NCBI GenBank assembly: GCA_009840635.1
Contig: VXNL01000053.1
Coordinates: 1-64,000 of the forward strand
Direction: 5' to 3'
DNA from: Acidobacteriota bacterium
GTDB taxonomy: Bacteria > Acidobacteriota > Vicinamibacteria > Marinacidobacterales > Marinacidobacteraceae
Length of the DNA: 64,000 nucleotides
The notes under the pieces were generated by a model. That model did no database searches. It had not been told where the DNA came from and was given only the letters and a program-made list of their open reading frames with translations. The position numbers and the translations under genes are program-made. Below, piece after piece: positions 24,401-33,459 of this stretch (position 1 is the first letter of the stretch; every line of letters begins with the position of its first letter).

Positions 24401-25666
24401 GGAGCTCTCCACGGTGGGCTGGTCGCCGGGACGCTGCCGGCGATAGAGCTCGACGAGCGCTCCGTCGACACTCTCGGCGTTCGGTGCGTCCGTGCCCCGC
24501 TGCCGGGTGAGCGGATCCTTGTCCAGGGTGTCGGCCAGAACGGTGCCTACCGGATCCGCGCCCGGCAGCACGACCCGGATCGTCCCCACCTCACCGAGTT
24601 CGTCCACGAGTTCCGGGGTCAACCGCGTGTTGGCCGGAACCTCCTCACCGGTCTCCGGAATCGTCACGGCGACCGCCAGCCGGAAACCGCCAAGGGCCTC
24701 GAGATGGAAATCCAGCGCCTCCCGGCCCTGCCGGGTCAGCTTCCGGATGTCACCCCGGCTGATCCGCTTTCCGCCTTCGATGACGACTTCGCCGTCCGCC
24801 TCGATGTCCCGTTCGATGCGCTCGTCGAGGAGCATGTCCTTCAGCGTTTCGGTCAGCGGCAGGCGGACACGGTCTCCGGCGAGCGTCGCGTCGTGCGCGT
24901 GAAAGAAACGCGCCAGGATCGATTCCGTCTTCCCGAACCCCAGCGCCCTCAGGAAGATCGTCGCCGGAAAGCGCTTCTTGCGGTCGATGCGGACCTGCAG
25001 GAGCCCCCGCGCGTCCGTCTCGAACTCGAGCCATGAGCCCCGATAGGGCACTACCTGAGCCAGAAAACAGCCGCGCTCGGCCTCGTGGAAGAAGACTCCC
25101 GGCGAACGATGCAGCTGGGAGACCACGACACGCTCGGTCCCGTTGATGATGAACGTTCCGTTCTCGGTCATCAGCGGGATGTCGCCGAAGAAGACCTCTT
25201 CTTCCTTGATGTCGTGGATCGACCGCTGGTTGGTTTCCGGATCCCGGTCCCAGACGGTCAGCCTGATCTTGACCTTCAGGGGTACGGCGTACGTCTTGCC
25301 GCGCTGCTGGCACTGCTCCACATCGTGCTCGACCTTCAGGTGGACCCGATCCCCGCAGTAGTTGCAGACCGAACCGTTCCGGGTGTGTTCGATGCCTTCG
25401 AGCTCACCGCAACTGCACGCCCAGCGGCCTACCGAGTACTCGAGAAAGTCCAGTTCGCAGTTATCGCGAAAGTCCTTGATGGGGAAGATGGACCGGAACA
25501 CGGCCTGGAGGCCGATCTCCTCGCGGTCCTGGGGCTGCAGATCCTTCTGGAGGAATCGGTCGTACGACCGATGCTGGACCTCGATGAGCTTGGGCAGGGG
25601 GATCGACGCCCGGATGCGGGAGAAGTCGTGCCGCGTTTTCTTCGGAGTGATTTCAGCGGTCAGCAT
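21443..25666 (-). CDS. rpoB: DNA-directed RNA polymerase subunit beta, with zinc-ribbon-like insert
   Basis: The 1407-residue beta subunit. The rifampicin-pocket stretch [20 protein letters not shown] is followed by [19 protein letters not shown]; the position usually D (E. coli D516) is E here. [17 protein letters not shown] and the C-terminal [20 protein letters not shown] are present. Near the N-terminus, between FLEYSVGRW and the usual [18 protein letters not shown], there is a cysteine-pair insert with C84, C86, C101 and C104. Similar zinc-ribbon inserts are known to me from Acidobacteriota RpoB, which supports but does not prove that affiliation. Confidence 0.99.
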   Translation of the reverse strand: MLTAEITPKKTRHDFSRIRASIPLPKLIEVQHRSYDRFLQKDLQPQDREEIGLQAVFRSIFPIKDFRDNCELDFLEYSVGRWACSCGELEGIEHTRNGSVCNYCGDRVHLKVEHDVEQCQQRGKTYAVPLKVKIRLTVWDRDPETNQRSIHDIKEEEVFFGDIPLMTENGTFIINGTERVVVSQLHRSPGVFFHEAERGCFLAQVVPYRGSWLEFETDARGLLQVRIDRKKRFPATIFLRALGFGKTESILARFFHAHDATLAGDRVRLPLTETLKDMLLDERIERDIEADGEVVIEGGKRISRGDIRKLTRQGREALDFHLEALGGFRLAVAVTIPETGEEVPANTRLTPELVDELGEVGTIRVVLPGADPVGTVLADTLDKDPLTRQRGTDAPNAESVDGALVELYRRQRPGDQPTVESSRTLLHNLFFNEQKYDFSRVGRRKLATKLEREMDPNRTILAEEDFVLVLDYLLRLTRGESGYRADDIDHLGNRRVRSVGELLENQFRLGLVRMERAIREKMNVYQEMTTAMPRDLINAKPVTAAVREFFGASQLSQFMEQTNPLSEVTHKRRLSALGPGGLSRDRAKFDVRDVHATHYGRICPIETPEGPNIGLISSLSCYATIDNYGFIQSPYRKVVDGRIVDYVRVEDFGDTKLEPGAIVPRKEAEAANDKIGRRRKTAVLIPHAFYLSALEEERHTIAQANARVGERGELLDSRVNCRHEGEFVPAPRENVDFIDVSPKQIVSVAASLVPFLENDDANRALMGSNMQRQAVPLITAEAPLVGTGMEFVTARDSGSVIVCRENGVVDRVDGRRIIVRKESDGAGETEIGASIYRLKKFRRSNQNTSINQKPLVEVGERVARGQIIADGPCTDGGELALGRNVLVAFMPWRGYNFEDAIIVSERLVQDDSYTSIHIEEHTVQARDTKLGPESITREVPGVAESFLRNLDESGIVRIGARVSPGDILVGRVTPKAEAQLTPEEKLLRAIFGDKAGDVKNSSLKCPSGVEGVVVDVRVFHRKDANRDERALSIEADDIEAIDRDYHDEERILREECDKRIVDRMVGARLVEDCMNPATGEVELKKGTRLTRKELLKRLDFVPLFETDLPDDVRDELQEIQEKTEEQLDLLSVRRDEQQAVVSQGDDLPPGVIKMVKVYVAMKRKLSVGDKMAGRHGNKGVIAKIVPVEDMPFLPDGTPVDIILNPLGVPSRMNIGQVLETHLGWAARMLDRHFATPVFDGARETDIRKLLDEANDRAEAEDGLRANVLEDGKTVLYDGRTGRPFDQPVTSGYIYMLKLGHLVDDKMHARSIGPYSLITQQPLGGKAQFGGQRFGEMEVWAIEAYGAAHTLQEILTVKSDDVRGRAKVYESIVKGDTSYSPEVPASFKVLMAEIQSLGLDIELIRAKN

Positions 25667-25764
25667 GAGGACGGCCTGTTCGCGTTGCTACGAGACACCC
25701 GACGCGGGGCCGCCAGGCGGCGCCCCGATGAGTCGGGAGATAGCCCGGACGGCCGCTGCCGCCG

Positions 25765-25790
25765 GCTGATGGCGGACCTCCACCATCAGC
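25765..25790 (-). promoter_or_regulatory. stem-loop between rplL and rpoB
   Basis: A perfect 8-bp stem (25765-25772 with 25783-25790) with a 10-nt loop lies in the 181-bp rplL-rpoB spacer. In other bacteria an attenuator in this spacer lowers rpoBC expression relative to rplJL; this hairpin is the best candidate for that role here. There is no U-run, so its function is inference. Confidence 0.4.
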
Positions 25791-25847
25791 GCAGCGAGGG
25801 ACGCGGCGAAACCGGGGGAAAGAATTGGCAAAGGAGACGCACCCGAT

Positions 25848-26237
25848 CTACTTGATTTCGATCGTCGCGCCGACCTCCTTGAAGCGCTCCTGGATCGCCT
25901 TGGCTTCCTCCATGGGGATGGCCTCCTTGACCGCTTTCGGAGCCTCTTCCACGAGTGTCTTCGCCTCCCGGAGGCCGAGACTCGTCAGTTCCCGAACAGC
26001 CTTGATCACCTGGACCCGGTTGGGCCCGGTCTCCGTGAGCACGGCGTCGAACTCCGTCTGTTCCTCGACCGGCGCGGCCTCGCCGCCGCCGGCCGCCACC
26101 GCCACCGGCATTGCCGCCGCTGCGGAGACGCCAAGTTCATCCTCGAGCGCCTTGACGAGTTCGGACAGCTCCAACACGGTGAGCTGCTTGATGTGGTTGA
26201 CAACGTCCTGCTGGCTGATTGTCGACATGGTGGGCAT
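25848..26237 (-). CDS. rplL: 50S ribosomal protein L7/L12
   Basis: The flexible stalk protein that recruits translational GTPases. The 129-residue frame has the N-terminal dimerisation helices ([20 protein letters not shown]), an alanine-rich hinge and the C-terminal domain with [20 protein letters not shown] and [19 protein letters not shown]. Two ATGs are possible (26237 and 26228); the second gives the family-typical MSTISQQD, while AGGAG lies only 3 nt before the first. It follows rplJ. Confidence 0.97.
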   Translation of the reverse strand: MPTMSTISQQDVVNHIKQLTVLELSELVKALEDELGVSAAAAMPVAVAAGGGEAAPVEEQTEFDAVLTETGPNRVQVIKAVRELTSLGLREAKTLVEEAPKAVKEAIPMEEAKAIQERFKEVGATIEIK

Positions 26238-26320
26238 CTACTCCTTATGCCTTGAATCGAAAGTGGGCAAATTGCGAAAGACCGTCGGGACGAGCGCCCG
26301 GCTACGATGAGTCCCGGGGG

Positions 26321-26854
26321 TCACTGGGCGTTCTCTCCACCGGCAGCCTTCTCTTCGGCTGCCTTGAGCACGAGCACGAGCTTCCGGGGAACCCCTTCGA
26401 GGACGTTCATCAGGTTGCGGATGGGCGCGGCGATGACGCCGACGAGCTGGCCGCGAAGGGCCTCCTGGCCCGGAAGCTTCGCCAGCGCCTCGAACTGCCG
26501 CGGATCGACCTGCTGGTCGGAAACGACCCCGCCCTTGTACTGGAATGCCGCGAAGTCCTTGGTCCCCTCGTGGAGAACCTTGGCCAGGGCCACGGGATCG
26601 TCCTCACTCCAGGCAAGACCGGTCATCCCGGCGAGCTGGTCGTCCAGTCCGGAAATACCGACCTCGTCAAAGGCCCATTTCGCCGTGCTGTTCTTCACGA
26701 CGCGGTATTTGCCGCCGGCCTCGCGGACCCGGCGGCGCAGATCCGTGACGTCGGCCACCGAGAGACCCCGGTAGTCGAAAGAGAACACCGCGGTCTGCGA
26801 TTTGAGCAGCGCGGCGAGCGACGTGGCCGCTTCCCGCTTCTCCATGCGTTGCAT
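26321..26854 (-). CDS. rplJ: 50S ribosomal protein L10
   Basis: The base of the L7/L12 stalk on 23S rRNA. The 177-residue product has VFSFDYRGLSVADVTDLRRR, YRVVKNSTAKWAFDE and the C-terminal helix VPRKLVLVLKAAEEKAAG that binds L12 dimers. Only 37 bp separate it from rplA, too short for the classical L10 leader, so autoregulation would have to use a different site. Confidence 0.97.
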   Translation of the reverse strand: MQRMEKREAATSLAALLKSQTAVFSFDYRGLSVADVTDLRRRVREAGGKYRVVKNSTAKWAFDEVGISGLDDQLAGMTGLAWSEDDPVALAKVLHEGTKDFAAFQYKGGVVSDQQVDPRQFEALAKLPGQEALRGQLVGVIAAPIRNLMNVLEGVPRKLVLVLKAAEEKAAGGENAQ

Positions 26855-26891
26855 CGTTTCGACCCTTTCTCGAATCTCCGGTTGCGACGGC

Positions 26892-27581
26892 CTACTTGGC
26901 TCCGACCAACGAAGGACTGATGCGGAGGCCGGGACTCATCGTCGAACTGATGGCGACGCTCCGGATGTAGCGGCCCTTGGCTGCCGCCGGCTTCGATCGA
27001 ACGACGGCGGAGACGAAGGCCAGCGTGTTCTCCACCAGCCGTTCGTCGGAGAAGGAGAGCTTCCCCACGGGCGCGTGAATGTTCGAGGTCTTGTCCACGC
27101 GATAGTCGACCTTGCCGGCCTTGATCTCCTGGACGGCCTTCGCCACATCGAAGGTGACGGTTCCGGACTTGGGATTGGGCATCAGGCCCCGGGGTCCCAG
27201 GATCCGTCCGAGCTTCCCGACCGAACGCATCATGTCCGGCGTCGCCACCACGGCCTCGAAGTCCAGAAAGCCACCCTGGATGCGGGCCACCATGTCGTCT
27301 CCGCCCACCTCGTCAGCGCCCGCTTCCTCGGCCTCCTTGGCCTTTTCGCCCGAAGCGATCACCACGACGCGGCGCGAGATGCCGAGTCCGTGCGGGAGGA
27401 CCACCGAACCGCGCACCATCTGATCGGCGTGCCGCGGGTCCACCCCGAGCCGCATGGCGATTTCGGCAGTCTCGTCAAAGGAGGCGAAGCTCGCGCCCTT
27501 GAGCGTCTTGAACACCTCGCCCAGCGTTTCCGGCTGAGAGTCCGCGAGCGCCGTCTTCGCCGCCTGGTAATTCTTTCCCAT
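26892..27581 (-). CDS. rplA: 50S ribosomal protein L1
   Basis: Forms the mobile L1 stalk at the E site and represses its own operon in several bacteria. At 229 residues it has the canonical [20 protein letters not shown] and, near the C-terminus, [19 protein letters not shown]. The N-terminus is [12 protein letters not shown]. It lies 32 bp after rplK. Confidence 0.98.
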   Translation of the reverse strand: MGKNYQAAKTALADSQPETLGEVFKTLKGASFASFDETAEIAMRLGVDPRHADQMVRGSVVLPHGLGISRRVVVIASGEKAKEAEEAGADEVGGDDMVARIQGGFLDFEAVVATPDMMRSVGKLGRILGPRGLMPNPKSGTVTFDVAKAVQEIKAGKVDYRVDKTSNIHAPVGKLSFSDERLVENTLAFVSAVVRSKPAAAKGRYIRSVAISSTMSPGLRISPSLVGAK

Positions 27582-27613
27582 GATTCGCGTTCCTGGTCTC
27601 TTTCCTTAAGCCG

Positions 27614-28033
27614 TCAAGCCACTTCGATGCCCATGCTGCGGGCCGTTCCCTCGACGATGCGCCGCGCGGCGGCGATGTCGACGGCATTGAGGTCCTTCAT
27701 CTTGATCTGGGCGATTTCCTCCACCTGACTGACCGACACCTTGCCCACGCGCATCCGGTTCGGCTCACCGGATCCCTTCGCGATGCCAGCCGCGCGCTTC
27801 AGCAGCACGGCCGCCGGCGGGGTCTTGGTGATGAAGCTGAACGAACGGTCCTGGTAGACCGTGACCACGCACGGAATGATCATGCCGGGGTCGTTCTGGG
27901 TCTTGGCGTTGAAGGACTTGCAGAAGTCCATGATGTTGATGCCGTGCTGTCCGAGCGCGGGTCCAACCGGCGGCGCCGGGGTCGCCTTGCCGGCGGGCAA
28001 CTGGATCTTCGCGACCGCGAGCACTTTCTTCAT
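27614..28033 (-). CDS. rplK: 50S ribosomal protein L11
   Basis: Forms the GTPase-associated centre with 23S rRNA helices 43/44 and is required for RelA activation and thiostrepton binding. The 139-residue protein has [20 protein letters not shown], then [18 protein letters not shown], and the C-terminal [17 protein letters not shown]. It lies 31 bp after nusG. Confidence 0.98.
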   Translation of the reverse strand: MKKVLAVAKIQLPAGKATPAPPVGPALGQHGINIMDFCKSFNAKTQNDPGMIIPCVVTVYQDRSFSFITKTPPAAVLLKRAAGIAKGSGEPNRMRVGKVSVSQVEEIAQIKMKDLNAVDIAAARRIVEGTARSMGIEVA

Positions 28034-28064
28034 CGCATGTTTCTCCGATCGGAACCCCGGACGG

Positions 28065-28592
28065 TCAGACCTTTTCCACCTCGAGGAACTCCAGTTCCAC
28101 GGGAGTCGAGCGTCCGAAGATCGTGACCATGACCTTCACCTTGTTGCGATCCGGCTGGACTTCGTCCACGACCCCCTGAAAGCCGTTGAAGGGGCCGTGG
28201 ATGATGCGGACCGATTCGCCCGTCTGGAAGGTGTGCCGCAGCTTGGGCGCCTGACTCGCGTCGTCCATCTGTTCGCGAATCCGGAGGACCTCGTCGTCCG
28301 GCATCGGCTGGGGCTTGTGCGGCGGCACGAACCCCATGACCTTGTCGGTGTTCTTGACGACCTGCCAGGTATCGGCGTTCATCTCCATGTTGACGAGCAC
28401 GTAGCCGGGGTAGACCTGCTTGGTCGTCACCACGCGGCGTCCGCCGCGCATCTCCACGACCTTCTCGGTGGGGATCAGGATCTCGCCGATCTGCTCCCCG
28501 AGTCCGTACGCATTGGCCCGGTGGCGCAGGGCTTCCTTCACGCTCTCCTCGAACTTCGAGTGCGTCGAGACGATGAACCACTCTCTGGCCAT
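28065..28592 (-). CDS. nusG: transcription termination/antitermination protein NusG
   Basis: Links RNA polymerase to Rho or to ribosomal S10. The 175-residue protein has the NGN domain ([46 protein letters not shown]) and a C-terminal KOW domain ([20 protein letters not shown]). A low-complexity linker lies between. It is 4 bp from secE, the universal secE-nusG pair. Confidence 0.98.
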   Translation of the reverse strand: MAREWFIVSTHSKFEESVKEALRHRANAYGLGEQIGEILIPTEKVVEMRGGRRVVTTKQVYPGYVLVNMEMNADTWQVVKNTDKVMGFVPPHKPQPMPDDEVLRIREQMDDASQAPKLRHTFQTGESVRIIHGPFNGFQGVVDEVQPDRNKVKVMVTIFGRSTPVELEFLEVEKV

Positions 28593-28596
28593 GGAA

Positions 28597-28806
28597 CTAC
28601 CCGATCAGGTTCGTGATGAAGGCCGAGATGTACGACATGACCACGTCCAGGCCGTAGAGATAGAACCCGAAGAAGAAGACCGTGATGAGCACGATGATGG
28701 TGGTGCCACGGACCTCGTCCCGTGTCGGCCAGGTGACCTTGTCCAGTTCTCCCCTCACTTCCCCGAGGAAAGTGCGGGCCGAGCCGATTCTCTCGAGCAC
28801 GCTCAC
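28597..28806 (-). CDS. secE: protein translocase subunit SecE
   Basis: The clamp of the SecYEG channel. The GTG at 28806 (GAGG eight bases upstream) gives 69 residues of the single-membrane-span type: an amphipathic helix with VRGELDKVTWPTRDEVRGTT followed by a hydrophobic segment IIVLITVFFFGFYLYGL. A longer frame from 28878 would overlap tRNA-Trp and is rejected. Confidence 0.95.
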   Translation of the reverse strand: MSVLERIGSARTFLGEVRGELDKVTWPTRDEVRGTTIIVLITVFFFGFYLYGLDVVMSYISAFITNLIG

Positions 28807-28851
28807 GAGGAGAACCTCGCCGGGCGGTATCCCGAAGAAACGAGGGGATGG

Positions 28852-28924
28852 CAGGCCAGGAGGGGATCGAACCCCCAACCCCCGGTTTTGGAGACCGGTG
28901 CTCTGCCAATTGAGCTACTGGCCT
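28852..28924 (-). tRNA. tRNA-Trp (CCA)
   Basis: Cloverleaf drawn by hand: acceptor 28918-28924 pairs with 28853-28859, discriminator at 28852, anticodon loop CTCCAAA giving CCA, T-loop TTCGATC. No 3' CCA is encoded. It lies between rpmG and secE, the usual place for tRNA-Trp in the tuf-secE-nusG region. Confidence 0.97.
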
Positions 28925-28942
28925 TCGCACCCCTCACAGTAG

Positions 28943-29107
28943 TCAACGCGTCTCCCGATGCAGTATGTGCGTCCGGCAGAAACGGCAGAACTTGCGCAAC
29001 TCCATCCGGCCCGGATGGGTTGCCCGGTTCTTCGTCGTCGAATACGTCCGCCGCTTGCAGTCCGTGCACGCCAGCGTGACGATCTGCCGCTTCTTTTCGC
29101 GAGCCAT
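28943..29107 (-). CDS. rpmG: 50S ribosomal protein L33, zinc-binding form
   Basis: This 54-residue gene starts [18 protein letters not shown] and ends HILHRETR. The two cysteine pairs CTDC (residues 14-17) and CRFC (41-44) make it the C+ type. L33 lies near the E site of the 50S subunit. It is placed between tuf and tRNA-Trp, a frequent arrangement. Confidence 0.97.
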   Translation of the reverse strand: MAREKKRQIVTLACTDCKRRTYSTTKNRATHPGRMELRKFCRFCRTHILHRETR

Positions 29108-29209
29108 GCCGTTTTCCCGTCGGTTCTACTCCGCTCCGATGTTTCGAGGATGGCCCTCCCGCGAGCGACTCGGGTCGTCCGCGAGAGGACGGTTTCGCGC
29201 GCTCGCCGT

Positions 29210-30397
29210 CTACTCCAGGATCTCGGTGGTCATCCCGGAGGCGACCGTCCTGCCACCTTCGCGGATCGCGAAGCGGAGTCCGCGGTCCATGGCGATCGGG
29301 GTGATCAGCTCCACCTCGAGCTGGATGTTGTCTCCCGGCATGGCCACCACCTGATCTCCCAGGAGGGTGGCGGTGCCGGTCACATCCGTGGTCCGGAAAT
29401 AAAACTGCGGGCGGTAACCGCTCTTGAACGGCTTTTCACGTCCCCCCTCTTCCTTGGACAGGACATAGACCTCGGAACGGAACTTGGTGTGAGGCGTGAT
29501 GGAACCGGGCTTGGCGAGCACCATCCCGCGTTCCACGTCCCGGCGATCGGTTCCCCGCAGCAGGATTCCGACGTTGTCACCGGCCTCGCCCTCGTCGAGC
29601 AGCTTCTTGAACATCTCGACTCCGGTCACCACCCGCTTCCGGGTCTCCCGGATCCCGACGATCTCGACCTCGTCCTGGACGCAGACCTTGCCCTGCTCGA
29701 TCCGGCCGGTCACCACGGTGCCGCGGCCGGAGATCGAGAAGACGTCCTCGATCGGCATCAGGTAGTCCTTGTCGATGGCGCGCTCCGGCACGGGCACGTA
29801 CTCGTCCAGAGCCTTGGTGAGCTCGCGGACCGATTCCCAATCCGCCGGATCGTCCGACTCGAGCGCCTTGAGCGCGCTGCCCCGGATGACCGGAATGTCA
29901 TCGCCGGGGAAGTCGTAGTAGGAAAGCAGTTCCCGGACTTCGAGTTCCACGAGCTCCAGCAGCTCCTCGTCGTCCAGCATGTCCACCTTGTTGAGGTAGA
30001 CGACGATCCGGGGCACCCCGACCTGGCGGGCGAGCAGGATGTGCTCGCGCGTCTGGGCCTGCGGCCCGTCCGGGGCGGAGATCAGGAGAACCGCGCCGTC
30101 CATCTGCGCGGCGCCCGTGATCATGTTCTTGATGTAATCGGCGTGGCCAGGACAGTCCACGTGCGCGTAGTGGCGCGCCGCGGTTTCGTACTCCACGTGC
30201 GCGGTCGCGATCGTGATGCCCCGCTCCCGCTCCTCGGGGGCGTTGTCGATCGAATCGAAACTCCGGAAACTTCCGCCCTCTTCGGCGGCGAGGACCTTCG
30301 TGATCGCTGCGGTCAGGGTCGTCTTCCCGTGATCCACGTGACCGATGGTCCCCACGTTGACGTGAGGTTTGGTGCGTTCGAACTTCTCCTTGGCCAT
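29210..30397 (-). CDS. tuf: elongation factor Tu
   Basis: Delivers aminoacyl-tRNA to the ribosome. The 395-residue protein has [14 protein letters not shown], switch [38 protein letters not shown] and the domain-II/III sequences [17 protein letters not shown] and [18 protein letters not shown]. It is read from the promoter at 31069 through the tRNA genes. No second tuf copy is present in the window (fusA is followed directly by rpsJ). Confidence 0.99.
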   Translation of the reverse strand: MAKEKFERTKPHVNVGTIGHVDHGKTTLTAAITKVLAAEEGGSFRSFDSIDNAPEERERGITIATAHVEYETAARHYAHVDCPGHADYIKNMITGAAQMDGAVLLISAPDGPQAQTREHILLARQVGVPRIVVYLNKVDMLDDEELLELVELEVRELLSYYDFPGDDIPVIRGSALKALESDDPADWESVRELTKALDEYVPVPERAIDKDYLMPIEDVFSISGRGTVVTGRIEQGKVCVQDEVEIVGIRETRKRVVTGVEMFKKLLDEGEAGDNVGILLRGTDRRDVERGMVLAKPGSITPHTKFRSEVYVLSKEEGGREKPFKSGYRPQFYFRTTDVTGTATLLGDQVVAMPGDNIQLEVELITPIAMDRGLRFAIREGGRTVASGMTTEILE

Positions 30398-30468
30398 CTG
30401 GTCTTCTCCTTGTTAGCTGCGAGACCTGAGATTCAGATCGTCCCCAGTGGGACGGGGAGCGAGAGTGG

Positions 30469-30540
<72 letters not shown>

Positions 30541-30570
30541 GGAGACGAGGGCGGGGGACCCCTGGCATGG

Positions 30571-30643
30571 AGCGGGAGACGGGATTCGGACCCGCGACCC
30601 TCAGCTTGGAAGGCTGATGCTCTGCCAACTGAGCTACTCCCGC
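30571..30643 (-). tRNA. tRNA-Gly (TCC)
   Basis: Acceptor GCGGGAG (30637-30643) pairs with CTCCCGC (30572-30578); anticodon loop CTTCCAA gives TCC; T-loop TTCCGAATC-like (GTCCGAATC). 73 nt, discriminator at 30571. Second gene of the Thr-Tyr-Gly-Thr tRNA block when counted from tuf. Confidence 0.96.
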
Positions 30644-30756
30644 GTTATGGAATGAAGGGACCGCCGATGGTGGACGCGTTGCCGCGAACCGGAGCGAGCC
30701 GTTGTCGGTGGTCAAAGCAGTGGGTGGGTTCGGTTGAGGAAACTCCGGAAGAGTGG

Positions 30757-30840
30757 TGGAGCGGGGAGGATTCGAACCTCCGAAGGCGTAAAGCCGGCAG
30801 GTTTACAGCCTGCTGCGTTTGGCCGCTTCGCTACCACTCC
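30757..30840 (-). tRNA. tRNA-Tyr (GTA)
   Basis: A class II tRNA of 84 nt with a long variable arm. The acceptor 30834-30840 pairs with 30758-30764 including one G-T pair; anticodon stem GCAGG/CCTGC with loop CTGTAAA (GTA); T-loop TTCGAAT. A CCA follows the discriminator at 30754-30756, either encoded or by chance. Confidence 0.96.
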
Positions 30841-30976
30841 GCCCGGGAAACTCCGCCGCTCACGAGACGGGCGAGCAACCTCCCTGATAATCAGCCGGCC
30901 GATCCGGATCGGGTCGTCCAGATCGGTCCCCCCGGACCCAGCGCGATCCGGTCCGATGCGGTCTGGCCCGATCCGG

Positions 30977-31049
30977 AGCTGGCGAAGGGACTTGAACCCT
31001 TGACCGGCTGATTACAAATCAGCTGCTCTGCCTCCTGAGCTACGCCAGC
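30977..31049 (-). tRNA. tRNA-Thr (TGT)
   Basis: Acceptor GCTGGCG (31043-31049) pairs with CGCCAGC (30978-30984); anticodon stem CTGAT/ATCAG with loop TTTGTAA (TGT); T-loop TTCAAGT. 73 nt. It is the first gene downstream of the promoter at 31069-31098. Confidence 0.97.
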
Positions 31050-31068
31050 GTGCACCGGCGAACGGTTG

Positions 31069-31098
31069 AGTATAGGTTGGCGCTCGTACGAGTGTCAA
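31069..31098 (-). promoter_or_regulatory. sigma70-type promoter for the tRNA-tuf operon
   Basis: On the minus strand TTGACA (31093-31098) and TATACT (31069-31074) lie 18 bp apart, 20 bp upstream of tRNA-Thr(TGT) and 15 bp after the rlmB stop. The spacer and hexamers closely match the rpsL promoter at 16958. It should drive the four tRNAs, tuf and probably the secE-nusG-rpl-rpoBC genes. Confidence 0.78.
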
Positions 31099-31112
31099 CT
31101 GCGAATCGGAAC

Positions 31113-31937
31113 TCACGTCGCCGCCCCCGGCTGGGAGGCCCGGACCGCCTCCTGGCGCAGGGTTTCGTAGAGCACGATCCCGGTGGCCACGGAGACGTTC
31201 AGGGAACGGACCGAACCCAACTGCGGCAGGGAGACCAGGACCTCGCACTCCTTCGACACCCCGGCGGCGAGCCCCCGGCCCTCGGACCCCACGACGAGCA
31301 CGCTGGGCTGCGTCCAGTCGAACTCGTACCAGCGGGCCTTCGCCCGCGGCGTAAGGCCGACGGTCCAGTACCCGCGAGCCTTGAGCGCGCGGAGGGCGCT
31401 CGCGGCGCCCGGGATCCGAACCAGCCGGGCGCGCGCGATGGCCCCCGCCGACGCCGCGATGGCGACGGGCGAGGGAGGGGCCGCGCCGCGCCGCGGTACG
31501 AGCACCGCGTCCACCCCGGCGCCGTCCGCGGCGCGGACCAGGGCGCCGAAGTTGCGGGGATCCTCGATGCGATCGAGGAGCAGCAGACGACGCGGCTTCG
31601 GGTCCATCGACAGCACCTCGCCGAGCGCCAGCCACCGCACTGGCGACACCTCGCAGGCCGCCCCCTGATGGCGCGCTCCCGCCGCGATCCGGTCGAGGTG
31701 CTGATTCGGAACCCGCTGCAGCGGGGCGCCCCGGGCCCGCGCAATCTTGAGCAGGGCCTGATGGCGGCTCTCCAGTCGTCCCGTCCGAACCAGCACGCGC
31801 CGGACCTGGTTCGGGATCCCCTGCAGCGTTTCCTCGACCCGGGCGGGACCGAAGACCCACGTCGCGCCCCGTTCCTCGGGAGCTTTGTCCGCGCGAGCCC
31901 CGGCCCTCTCCGGACCGCGTTTCTCCTGGCGGGTCAT
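31113..31937 (-). CDS. rlmB: TrmH-family 23S rRNA (guanosine-2'-O)-methyltransferase
   Basis: A SPOUT-class 2'-O-methyltransferase, most like RlmB, which methylates G2251 of 23S rRNA with SAM. The 274-residue protein has a substrate-binding N-terminal domain (VFGPARVEETLQ) and the SPOUT motifs: motif 1 LLLLDRIEDPRNFGALVRAA, motif 2 VLVVGSEGRGLAAGVSKECE and motif 3 GSVRSLNVSVATGIVLYE. Family membership is sure; the exact target is inferred. The start overlaps the ispDF stop (ATGA). Confidence 0.9.
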   Translation of the reverse strand: MTRQEKRGPERAGARADKAPEERGATWVFGPARVEETLQGIPNQVRRVLVRTGRLESRHQALLKIARARGAPLQRVPNQHLDRIAAGARHQGAACEVSPVRWLALGEVLSMDPKPRRLLLLDRIEDPRNFGALVRAADGAGVDAVLVPRRGAAPPSPVAIAASAGAIARARLVRIPGAASALRALKARGYWTVGLTPRAKARWYEFDWTQPSVLVVGSEGRGLAAGVSKECEVLVSLPQLGSVRSLNVSVATGIVLYETLRQEAVRASQPGAAT

Positions 31938-33157
31938 CCCGGAGGTGACGCCGTTCCCGGAACCCGTGGATCGAGGCGGACGAGGGCTTTCGCCGCCAGC
32001 CCCTCACCCCTTCCCGTGAAGCCCATCCCGTCGGTGGTCGTGGCCTTGAGGCCCACCGCGTCCGGGGCGATGCCGAGCATGCCGCCGACCCGCCCGCGCA
32101 TCTCCTCGATCCGGGGAGCGAGCCGGGGACGCTCGGCGATGATGGTGAGGTCCACCTGGCCCGGTCCATAGCCGGCGCGGATGGCGATCTCGAGCGCCCG
32201 CCGCACGAACCGTTCGCTCGCCGCGCCCCGCAGCGCTGGATCGGACGACGGGAAGAGAGCCCCGATGTCCGGTCCGGCCACCGCGCCGAGGATTGCGTCG
32301 GTGAGGGCGTGCAGGACCGCGTCCCCATCGGAGTGTCCCTCCAGCGCGGGAACCCCCGGAAAGGCAATTCCCCCCAGGCGGAGCGTTCCGGTCGTCCCGA
32401 AGCGGTGGGCGTCGAAACCGAAGCCGAGGCGCGGCATCCCGGTGGCTCCGCCGAGCAGGGTCCGCGCGACCTCCAGGTCGGCCGGACGGGTCACCTTCAG
32501 GTTCCGGGGACTCCCCTCGACCACCCGGACGGGATGCCCCGCGGCGCGCACCAGCGACGCCTCGTCGGTTCCGCTGAGTCCGGCGTCCTCCGCGCGAGCA
32601 AGCGACTCCCTGAGCAGGTTCCGCCGGAAACACTGCGGTGTCTGGACGGCGACGGTGTGGTCCCGGTCCACCAGGCTCTCCACGTTGCCGTCACCGGCGA
32701 CCCGCCAGAGGGTGTCCGGCGGCCGGCACCCCGGGATCGCCGCCCCGTGGCGGCAAGCCGCCTCGATGACTTCCTCAACGAGTGACAGCGGCGGCGCCGG
32801 CCTCGCGCCATCGTGGACGGCGACGAGATCCGCGACCGCACCTTCCTCTTCCTCGAACCGCGCGTCGAGCGCCTCGAGTCCGCGCGCCGTCGATTCCTGG
32901 CGGGAAGCACCTCCGGGACAGTAGGAAACCCGGCCTCCTTCCGGGTCCAGATGAGGTCTGAGGTCCGCCCGCCAGGATTCGAATTCCCCCTCCGGCAGGA
33001 CGACGACGAGGCGCACGACCTTTTCCGAAGCGAGTACCGCCCGGACGGAATGAACGACGAGCGGCAGACCGAGGATCGGTTGGAACTGCTTGGGAGCGGC
33101 GCCGCCGCCGAACCGGGTGCCGGAACCGGCGGCTACGACGACCGCGCCGACCCGCAT
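31934..33157 (-). CDS. ispDF: bifunctional IspD-IspF (MEP cytidylyltransferase / MEcPP synthase)
   Basis: Catalyses two non-consecutive steps of the MEP isoprenoid pathway. The ATG at 33157 gives 407 residues. The N-terminal IspD part has AAGSGTRFGGGAAPKQF, VHDGARP and VQTPQCF; the C-terminal IspF part starts at about residue 245 with GFGFDAHRF, GHSDGDAVLHALTDAILGA and TTTDGMGFTGRGEGLAAKAL. Metal ligands DAH and the second H are present. IspE is encoded separately at 41075, so enzymes for three sequential steps are in one gene array. The frame remains open upstream to 33214 but that part lies in a repeat element. Confidence 0.96.
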   Translation of the reverse strand: MRVGAVVVAAGSGTRFGGGAAPKQFQPILGLPLVVHSVRAVLASEKVVRLVVVLPEGEFESWRADLRPHLDPEGGRVSYCPGGASRQESTARGLEALDARFEEEEGAVADLVAVHDGARPAPPLSLVEEVIEAACRHGAAIPGCRPPDTLWRVAGDGNVESLVDRDHTVAVQTPQCFRRNLLRESLARAEDAGLSGTDEASLVRAAGHPVRVVEGSPRNLKVTRPADLEVARTLLGGATGMPRLGFGFDAHRFGTTGTLRLGGIAFPGVPALEGHSDGDAVLHALTDAILGAVAGPDIGALFPSSDPALRGAASERFVRRALEIAIRAGYGPGQVDLTIIAERPRLAPRIEEMRGRVGGMLGIAPDAVGLKATTTDGMGFTGRGEGLAAKALVRLDPRVPGTASPPG

Positions 33158-33182
33158 GGTGATCCGCTCCTCCGCAACGAGA

Positions 33183-33459
33183 CTAGCAGCCTGTGGACGA
33201 AGTGACGTGAGCACCGAGAACGCCGAGGCGCCCGGCTGACAAGGCGCGTGAGGGAGGAATACCGAGTGTATTCCGACCGAAACGCAACGCAGAGCGCCTC
33301 GTAGAGGCGCGGTTCAGGCGGGATGCATCGGCGTTCGCTTCGCTAGCGGGGCGTGAGCCCCGCGCAGACCCCGGAGCGAGAGGGACAGGGGACGGGTTCA
33401 CCCGGCCCCTATCCCTCTTGGCTCGGGAATGCCGCGTGACTTTGTCCACAGGCAGCTAG
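33183..33459. repeat. dispersed TIR element, copy A (with 90-bp insert)
   Basis: A 277-bp element between radA and ispDF. Its ends are 25-bp inverted repeats (33183-33207 and 33435-33459). The core between about 33220 and 33335 is nearly identical to copy B, with internal hairpins such as GGAATAC/GTATTCC and GCGCCTC/GAGGCGC. An extra block of about 90 bp (about 33336-33425) has two further hairpins (33346-33363 and 33379-33418). The right end overlaps the radA stop codon. No transposase is present; a non-autonomous or RNA element is likely. Confidence 0.75.

Noticed and set aside
21404..25036. A plus-strand open frame of about 1210 codons opposite rpoB
   Set aside because: It mirrors rpoB codon structure in a GC-rich genome; its composition (very rich in R, H, D, L, V) matches no family and no ribosome-binding site is evident.
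33183..33449. Short frames within element copies A and B with a shared peptide (RFGRNTLGIPPSRALSAGRL)
   Set aside because: The shared peptide reflects DNA identity of the repeat; the matching frame in copy C contains a stop, and in the other strand copies A and B have stops while C is open, so coding is not supported.
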